Of a stretch of DNA of 64,000 bases, positions 56,268-64,000 are shown in pieces (position 1 is the stretch's first letter; the number at the start of each line of letters is the position of its first letter). This stretch comes from Helicoverpa zea (lineage: Eukaryota; Arthropoda; Insecta; Lepidoptera; Noctuidae). Under the pieces are notes generated by a model. It searched no databases. It had not been told where the DNA came from and worked only from the letters and a program-made list of their open reading frames with translations. The position numbers were made by a program, and so were the translations under genes. The stretch spans positions 744,001-808,000 of the forward strand of contig NC_061470.1 in assembly GCF_022581195.2 (NCBI RefSeq), in the 5' to 3' direction.

Positions 56268-58052
56268 GGCTTACATAAAATCATGAAGCCTAATACTAAA
56301 ACTATTGGCAACGCTCCAAGGCCTGAAAGAGGTCAAGATTCTCCGCTATTTCTTCTTTAGGACTTTGAAAAACTATAAAAACGTACATATGTAATGTATG
56401 CACATATGTACGCAAATTCAGTAGGTTTATATTTCTTTGTGTTACATTTACGAGTACTTTCACTTTTTGGGAGAATCCCAGAGTTTTATAGCTATGGCAC
56501 ACTTGAGGGCAATGAATTCGGGTCAGTTAACTACGAAGTTCTTGATACAATCTCCGAAGTTGTGTCTGCTTAGTGAACTTTTATAAAAGATAGAGAAAAG
56601 TTTTTTGAGAACATTTTAAAATGGTAACTTTTAAAAGTATTGGACTTAATTTCAATAGTGGCAGAGACTAGCGTATTGCATTTTACACACTTACATTTCT
56701 TAAGCTGAATATCTAATGTTTCATAGATAGAATAATAATTTATTTATTTAAATTGCACTTATCTCCAGGTAACAGTACAATGAAAATTGATAGAGTTGTG
56801 TTGATATTCAGCACGAACAAACCAACGGATTGACAGACAAAAGGTATGCGCAAAAACATGGAACTTTTAGCCAACCCAACTTTTAGCCATCTTTTATCCT
56901 CCTGTCCTTGGGGTCGGCGCAGAATATTTACTTCCATACTCTTCCCAACCATGTCGACTTTTACACAGTCCATCATTCCTTTGGTCATCCCCATCGAGTA
57001 TTAGTCAGCCAGATACACATGAGTGCAAAAAATCCGACCCACACACTGAACCCGTTATAAAACCTACTCAAGTACTTGTTAGTATGTCTGTATGTTACGA
57101 CTCGATCTCGCGGTCACTGACCCGGCTGAGGAACCGGTTACACTGGCGCACGGTGCCAAGACGGCCCGGATCCGGCCGGATATCGGCGATCCGAAGGGTA
57201 ATACGGTTTGGAGATGTTAGCTTGGCATATGTGATGGAAATTGATATTATATGTGTATTTATTTCATTTTTATTTAAGGATGCTAGAAGACGAGAGAAAC
57301 ACGGTAAATTATCATCATTGTTTGTTTGAATTAGGTAATTTCAATAAGAAATGGGTCGATTTCGAAAAGTTTTTTTAGGTGTTAGATAGCCTATTTAGTG
57401 AGGAAGGCTAAAGGCGACTTTTGAACCAGGTGCGTGGAGAAATTCCCACAGTGTCCGGTGACACCGCTGCTGGTGGAAGATCGGGTAACATTTGTTAATA
57501 TTCAGCTGATTCAGAAGCCGACTTTGAAAATAAATAATGTGTAAGTAATTTTGCAGTAGAATTTAATGCAGTTTATAAGACAAAAAGTCGTTTATCAAAC
57601 AAAAAAATAAAGTCTTTCACTTCATAAATAAATTAAATCAATGACTTTTTACGTAAACATTGAATGAAAACAAATTCATTTTCTTTGTCATGAGTAAGTG
57701 CTGAATAATATACGTTTGTTTTACATACATTATTCTTTGATTTACATAAAATAACCAGTCGGTTTCCTGTGCATGCTATGAAAAGTCGTTCATATTATAA
57801 AGCTCAGCTGTTTCCGAGGTTAGTGCGCATAAAATACAATTAAAAGAAACAGCTGTTTATGCAAATATGTGTTGTGTAAACAAACGAACATGGTGTTTAA
57901 ATTACAATCTGTTTGGTATTTATTTAAACAAATGTTTGTGTACATTGAAATTGATTGTACTTACGAAGTTTAGATTTTGTTCATGAAATCATGAAAATTA
58001 TTGAGAATATCCCGGATATATAAATTATTAACAAAAATATAATCTAACACAA
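56268..58052. other. Gene-free stretch with one GC-rich patch
   Basis: 57100-57200 is GC-rich (acggcccggatccggccgga) without a supported exon. The rest is AT-rich. Confidence 0.4.
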
Positions 58053-58352
58053 GCTGTTTCCCCGTGGTTTCACCCGCGTTTCGAAAACTTCTCGTACCCG
58101 AACTAAATATGCCTAAGTACCTAATTCGAGGATAGAGTACCTTTCAAATCTGCGGAGCTGGATGCGAGAAGCCGAAAATCGATCTCAGTGGCGTGCACTT
58201 GGAGAGGCCTATGTCCAGCAGTGGACTGCGATAGGCTGATGATGATGATGATGATGATGATGATGTACCTTTCAAATCGGTTCAGTAGTTTCAGAGACTT
58301 TAGGGTGGAAAACATAAATACAAACAAAATATTCCTCTTTATAATATTAGTA
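58053..58352 (-). mobile_element. Family D dispersed repeat, interrupted by a LINE fragment
   Basis: On the minus strand it runs from the ctatactaatattataaaga start at 58352 through aaactactgaaccgatttga to a cgcgggtgaaaccacgggga end near 58055. The RTE-like fragment at 58151-58264 splits it and duplicates 14 bases of it. Confidence 0.8.
58151..58264 (+). mobile_element. RTE-like LINE 3' fragment with (GAT)n tail, nested in family D repeat
   Basis: Frame 58156-58239 encodes the 27-residue LINE C-terminus SWMREAENRSQWRALGEAYV... ending QQWTAIG, then TGA, then about eight GAT/TGA units. The flanks GTACCTTTCAAATC at 58137-58150 and 58265-58278 are identical 14-mers. It is severely 5'-truncated (114 bases). 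Confidence 0.92.
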
Positions 58353-59192
58353 TAGAAGTATACATTATTATGTAATTTTTTTAAAAGTTGATCTTATGAC
58401 GCAGTTTAAAATATGCCTTTGTAATGATTCAATTCGTCATGATGGTTTATCGTAGATATAATATTATTTCATCGTGGATATTATTATCTATGGCAGACAT
58501 GACTGATCAATCTTTATAATAAGAATGCAAGCGATGTCTTAGATTGATTGACTACAATTCATCACACATTTTAATAAGATTTTAAAGGCCAGAAGGCCAC
58601 TGTCTGACCCCTGTGACCTTGGTTTAAAACTAGTTTTTTTTGATGACATCATTGGTGGAATGTTGCTCTACTTATTATTTTGTTTGTTAAATTAATTCCG
58701 GGTATGTAAGTATCGTCACTCTAAAATTCACAGTTCCGAATTCGATTCCCAGATGTAAATTAATGTAATTTTCTCACTTTTCAGTTTTACTCCTACGTTT
58801 CTCACAGGAACATTATACCGTATTTTTATCCTTGCGAGCACTGAGGCAAGATTGGCTTTATTTTTTCCTAATTTAAGTGATTTCAAATACCATAAACGTA
58901 TTTATTCTATGTTAGCCAATACCTACTTATCACTCAATTATTGACAAGCATATATTACTATGTAAATATATAGTGAGATAAGTACATAAGTAAACATAGT
59001 AGGTGCATGTCAAATGTCAATGTCGTGAGATGTGCTAATGTGACGTCATCGCTGCGTGTGCGCATATTTATTGCTTGTTATGTTAACCAGGATATTTTGA
59101 GTGTTATTTTGATTAGATTTAACCTTTCCGACTTATATTGGTAATAGGAAAGTATATAAGGATGTTCATACATCGGTAACGGTATGTGGGTA
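58353..59192. other. Gene-free AT-rich stretch
   Basis: Nothing recognised. Confidence 0.4.
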
Positions 59193-59310
59193 TGGGATAC
59201 TCTTTCATGCTTAGCAACTAATGGATTTTGAAGAATCTGGGCAATATTATAGCTCGTTTGTATATAGCCTACTTATATCTTGAGGATGAAGTAAGTGGCA
59301 GAAGCTAGTT
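59193..59310 (+). mobile_element. Family D repeat remnant
   Basis: Keeps atatagcctacttatatctt and the terminal gtggcagaagctagtta. Confidence 0.4.
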
Positions 59311-59616
59311 ATTAGATAATGTCACGTAGTCAACAAAATTGATTGATAAAAATTTTCAACCGTAGGTACTTAACAGACTCGCGAAGACCATAAAATAAAG
59401 ACTATGTATGTAAAAAGTACGGTCACCATAGTGTAAACACTTCGTAAGAACAACTATTGGAATCTGTTTCACATTAAGAGGTCAAAACCCACGTCTCTAA
59501 GATAGCTGTTTTTGTATGAGAGTGCACTTTTGTCAGCTATGCTAAGTCAAGCTGAGGATGGTGTTACAGTTTTATTTAAGGCGGGTGAATCTTACTTGTG
59601 TATATGTGTGTGTAAA

Positions 59617-59760
59617 TGTACAGATACCGGCACGGATATTGGGCTCTCGGCGAAAGAGTGGGGATCGCTTTGCGCACCCGTACGCATAAGGCAATAAGGC
59701 AGTAAATCACTTCTGCGCAGGTGAAGGTCATGGCTCGATATCCGTGCCGATAGCTGTACA
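59617..59760. mobile_element. MITE with TGTACAG...GGCACGGATAT termini
   Basis: The left end TGTACAGATACCGGCACGGA at 59617 is matched by the complement of the right end at 59760 over about 28 bases with few mismatches. The 144-base unit has a GC-richer interior and no real ORF. Confidence 0.75.
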
Positions 59761-61304
59761 TGCATGAGTAAGTTTGGATGCGCTTAGTTTAAGTCGAGTG
59801 GCCGAGTCATGTAAATGTTCATGCAAGAAAGTGTTATCTTTTTCTAATGATTTCAAAAGTAGGTAACACAAGTGTGGCTTTCCCGCTTTCGTGAAATAAA
59901 CGTTATATGTACTTTTTTATATAACTAACATTATTTTTCAGATTTTTCCTCATTTTCTGCATCTATAATTTGAATAATTTCTTATAGGTGAATCTATCTC
60001 GATTAATTAGTTACAAGATTCTAATTCTGTCGTCGAAGAAATAAGACGGTAAAGCTATAAGATACTTCGCATTTCTCGGAATATAGCATCTTAATTAACT
60101 TATTGGAAATGTGGGATGTTTCCTTACTTGTAAATAATTTCATTTCTTGTGGGTATTCTTGATAATGTGTTCAAGTATTTCTTACTTACATTTATGAAGT
60201 CTTCATTCTTACTTATATTATCTGGTATATTACTATAATAGCCAGACGTATTTGTCTGGCTGTCACGGCACGCTAAAATACTGAACTGATTTAAATCTCT
60301 GGTAAAAGATAGTCAACAATCTAAGAATTGGCGTAGGTGGCTTTTTATCCAGGTGCAGGAAGTGAGACCATCAGGACGCGGACGCAACCGTGGAAAACCA
60401 AGAGAAGGTTAGTTATACACATTACTATTAGAATTTCGTGTTAGTGGTCCACTTATAAAAACCGAAACATACATAGATTGTTTGTTTGTCACGCAACGAC
60501 ATGTTATACAAAGCTGCCTATTTTAAAGCACGTAATTATGAATATGGTACATTGGGTCATGAGCCACGAGCCATGGACCTTCTTTCATAATAAATGCCAT
60601 GATTATAGTCTATAGACACACTTATCATTTCATATTTGATAAGCTTCCTATAAAATGTTAAGTGGTATATTTACAAAACAACAGACATGTTTATTTTCAA
60701 TATTTTTTCCGGCCTTGGCTGTGAAAATAAAAGAAAAACTGTATTTCATAATAGTCAGGTCTATTAAAAATACATTTTTTCATGAAAGTATAAAGAAGTT
60801 ACTTCTTTACAGTGATTTCATAATAGCCGATGTTGCCGTGCAGTTTTCATCTTTCGCACCGGTAGTTTGTCAATTGTTTACTATACTCCCGTATGAACAG
60901 AGCGTTTCCGATCTGAAAAACCTAGCATAAAAATCCTAAAATCCGCTATAGTGAAAACGTTTAAAGTTTCAGTAGCTTTTGAAGAATAAAATCGAGGCAA
61001 AAATGAGCAGCTTGTCGATAACCATCAAACTTGTGTTACAATGGTCCATTTTATCAAAAAATCGTACCCTTTGCCCTCAATTTCCCACACTGAACTATGT
61101 GACCCCTTGTTCGCCGTTTGCAGGGGTCAAATGTACCCGTTACCCGGGAACTTTACCAATATTGTTGAGTAGTTGCCACAGCCAAAGCAATCTATTGAAC
61201 TCTGAAAGGGTTTGGGTGAAATGTGCTCTGTGAAGTACAAGTTACACAATATGGGGATGCTTCATCTAAGAACATATTTTTTGCTCAATAAACTTAGATA
61301 AAGT
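59761..61304. other. Gene-free AT-rich stretch
   Basis: A 91-codon open frame at 60655-60930 shows no family similarity, and its Phe/Ile/Lys-rich composition suits chance AT-rich DNA. Confidence 0.4.
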
Positions 61305-61440
61305 ATACAGTAACGAGTACTGAGATAAAATATAGCTTATGTGAGTCGAGAAGAGTGTAAATTCCCAACAGTGAAAGATTTCTTAATTTTGGATCCTTTA
61401 GTGTACAAACAAATAAACAAAGTACTTATACATTTATTTC
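61305..61440 (-). mobile_element. Family D dispersed repeat, diverged
   Basis: Contains gataaaatatagcttatgtg, gtcgagaagagtgta and tgtacaaacaaataaacaaa, parallel to 35000-35115. Confidence 0.5.
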
Positions 61441-62680
61441 ATTTCCTTCTAATTGTGTAATCATGATGTACATAGGTAAATAGTAGGGATTCATAAAAAA
61501 GTTAATTGTTGTCCTCTCTAATTGTTTGTTTACCGACCCAAATGAGTTTGGGGACAGAATAAAATAGCGGCATTATTTTAATTGTGAATCTAGAATGTAA
61601 TGTTTATTTATTTTGAAATCGCGGGGTTCAGTTTTGAGGCAATTAGATAGAATTTACCACGAGGAAGTCTGCTCCTTAATCAATTAAGCTCTCTACTTTA
61701 TGTTTGACATTGATAAGTACTCCTTATTGCCACTGTAAAAAAACTGAGAAAAACGAAATCGAGTGTCAAATAGTAGTAGTATTTTATTTTTAGTTTTGTA
61801 CAAAGATAAGTAGTTTAAGTTTGTATATAGTGTGTACATTGTATAAAGTAGATATATAAAATTGTGAAATAAAATAAAATCATTATTTGACCAACCGATA
61901 TTACCATATAGAAGCATTTCACCAAACCAGAGTTCAGACGACCATTCCCAATTAATCTGAATCTGTCAGAAGTCCAGCGTGAATACAAAGTTCTGAGAAC
62001 TGCTGACTCCAGGTCAGGCAGAATTGTGTAGCCTTTGATTTTAGTCTGAGCGTGTCTTGCGTCCACGTGGAAGGATATCTAGATTTGGGTTAGCAAACTA
62101 TTTACTCGGTTCTACCTAGTGGTTTGAAATTTGAGGATTTACCTAAACTGAGAAAATACACTCCTTGCAAGAAAGTTCTCAAGCATCTTCTCCGAAGAAA
62201 TTGATTGAAAAGCTATATAAAAACCAGTAAAAAATTGTGGACCCAAGTTTTTATTTTTCATAATTTATATACCTATTGATGAAGTAAATGAAGATAAAAC
62301 TACGAAATGTCACGACTCAATGCTTAACGTACGTGACACATAAAAATATTTCGCACCTAATAAACTAATTTTCGCGATGACATCGGACTAAACAATTAAT
62401 CTCTCCATTCCAATATCCCTTTATTTTGACAAACTATACCTAATATTCTGAGAAGCAAGGAGCTACGTAAATAGATTTACATACAAGGAACATAGAAGCT
62501 GTATTCATCAATTGAAACACATTGCCACTGCACAACCCCGCATTTATTGCACGCGAGTGTAGTTACACTAACAGCCAATCAGAATACAGAATGGAACAGC
62601 AAATTGTATACGGCGAGATGTTCAAAAGATATCCACCAGATGGCTATACTGTGTCGGGCTACCCAACCGGCCTTTGCAAA
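61441..62680. other. Gene-free AT-rich stretch
   Basis: Nothing recognised. Confidence 0.4.
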
Positions 62681-63078
62681 CTGTAGACTAAACTGTCGGC
62701 TGATAGTTGGCCCATTTATTGTCATTTTGAAAAGGGCGTCGTGAATCCAATCAGCTTTCACACTAGCGAATTTTCAGCTTTATTCTTCCAGGCGTCGCAA
62801 AAGCGAGCGTATACGCTCAACACTTACAGAGCAGCAAAAATCTGCAGCTTAGCTATTAACGTCGTTTTTGTACCAAGAGTTGTCAATTGTTTGCTGTCCC
62901 CGTATACATCAAGTACGAGCCCAGCGTTTTCGGTCGGAAAATTCGTCAGTCTGAAAAGACTGTTAGTCGGTCCGATACCGGGTGCCTGATAGTTGTAACG
63001 TGCACATTGCCATTCATCTCCATATTGATTAATAAGCCCAATGAAACTATCAACCGACTAAAAGTTTGCAGTCTACAG
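62681..63078. mobile_element. MITE-like element with CTGTAGACT...TGATAGTT termini
   Basis: The left end CTGTAGACTAAACTGTCGGC TGATAGTT pairs with the complement of the right end at 63040-63078 (CTGTAGACTGCAAACTTTTA GTCGGTTGATAGTT), with one small gap. The unit is about 398 bases. A related single terminus occurs at 30598-30635. No transposase ORF. Confidence 0.65.
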
Positions 63079-64000
63079 GAAACCAAGTTCCTTCTAATGA
63101 CCTGCTGACCGTTTCCATTGTGGAAATAAGGAACATCAAAGCACTCCCGTTCCTTTACGAGAGAAATTGTAATACATTTTAAATTGTACTTGGAATTGCA
63201 CCTAAAGATAAAGATATTTGATCTCTGGTGTTGGATGTCTTTGAGTGCTGTTGAAGGTTTCTAAGGAAATGATTTGATAGTGAGCTTTTGTTTCGAAATA
63301 ATTGACTTTAATGTGACTTGAATCTATGATTGTATGAGACTGGACGGTAATAGATGCCTCTGTAATTGAAAGGTGATTTATTTATTTGCATGTAATGATG
63401 GTTACAAAATTTATATTAACACTGACGATGTTAGATAGATTCTTTATACCTAGTTAGCAAAGAAATATTCGAACACCTAGTTAAAATATAGACTTCCTCG
63501 ATACCGAAATGCTTTATTTAATAGGTACTGAAACCTTTTAAAAAAGGGTTCAATAAATCCAGAAATTAGCTAGCATTCTAGCAAGCAGAAAAACTCTTCA
63601 GCTAATAATTTAGCGCAGATTTCAATTCCCTTACCATTTTTGGTGGTATGAAAATAATTTTATTTTCTCTGAAGCTATTCTTATGAACTACTTACCGATA
63701 GAGAATTCGCACACACACAACAAAAAAATCTACGATCTAAATCTGCCACAAAAACATTGTATAGCGCTCATAAAACGAAACGAAATGTACTTACTATTCA
63801 TAATATTTTGATGTTGTTACACTGCATACCACGAGAGTCTAGTGTTGTACTAAGTTCGGAACTGTTCGGAACATAGTTATTTGTGAACGGAATAGTTTGT
63901 ATTAGTTCACACTGACGGAGTTCCTGATAGAGTTGCTGGCTTTGTTTAAAAGTTTGATTTTACAGCTAAAGATATTAGCGATGTATTGACACCCTTGTAA
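63079..64000. other. Gene-free AT-rich end of window
   Basis: Nothing recognised. Confidence 0.4.

Noticed and set aside
55980..56360. Arg/Pro-rich open frames (about 60-67 codons)
   Set aside because: They sit mostly within a CpG-rich MITE with inverted ends; composition explains the open frames.

Overview
The window looks like nuclear DNA of a moth or butterfly (Lepidoptera). It is AT-rich and gene-poor, with small GT-AG exons separated by kilobase introns. It is crowded with transposon debris of recognisably lepidopteran type: tRNA-headed SINEs, 5'-truncated LINE tails with (TGATGA)n or poly-A ends, short inverted-repeat elements, and the dispersed GTCCGTCT-containing repeat. There is no bacterial-style operon, CRISPR array or rRNA gene, and no convincing free-standing tRNA gene.

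Layout. 0.7-2.5 kb: a 5'-truncated LINE carrying the reverse transcriptase half of its ORF and a hexanucleotide-repeat tail. 2.86-5.98 kb (+): a two-exon gene for a secreted low-complexity Asn/Gln/Val/Pro-rich protein of 693 aa; a six-codon first exon starts the signal peptide and one large exon holds the rest. 6-12 kb: AT-rich intergenic DNA with only weak coding hints. 12.1-27.75 kb (-): ten exons of a calcium/calmodulin-dependent protein kinase kinase (CaMKK) gene, read from 27.75 kb down to the stop at 12.14 kb. All splice phases fit, giving 494 visible residues; the N-terminal coding exon was not found. Its introns carry an antisense LINE with a YLDD reverse transcriptase and a restriction-like endonuclease domain (22.2-24.0 kb), a full-length tRNA-headed SINE (20.0-20.4 kb), a poly-A retroposon with a perfect 14-bp target-site duplication (24.58-24.78 kb), a small hairpin (14.6 kb) and a dispersed repeat (26.6-27.2 kb). 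27.8-64 kb: no gene that can be supported, but a dense set of mobile-element fragments, several with target-site duplications that fix their boundaries exactly.

Functionally the two host genes are unrelated. CaMKK is a cytosolic Ca2+-dependent activator of CaMKI/IV and AMPK-type kinases. The secreted protein is probably structural (silk, cuticle or eggshell are possibilities). The most informative content beyond these genes is the transposon archaeology: nested insertions, SINE copies that share one body but carry different tails, a conserved LINE 3'-UTR stem-loop seen in two clear copies, and inverted-repeat elements whose duplications (TTA, TTAA) suggest PIF/Harbinger and piggyBac mobilisation. 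I found no clear candidate for a wholly new biological system.
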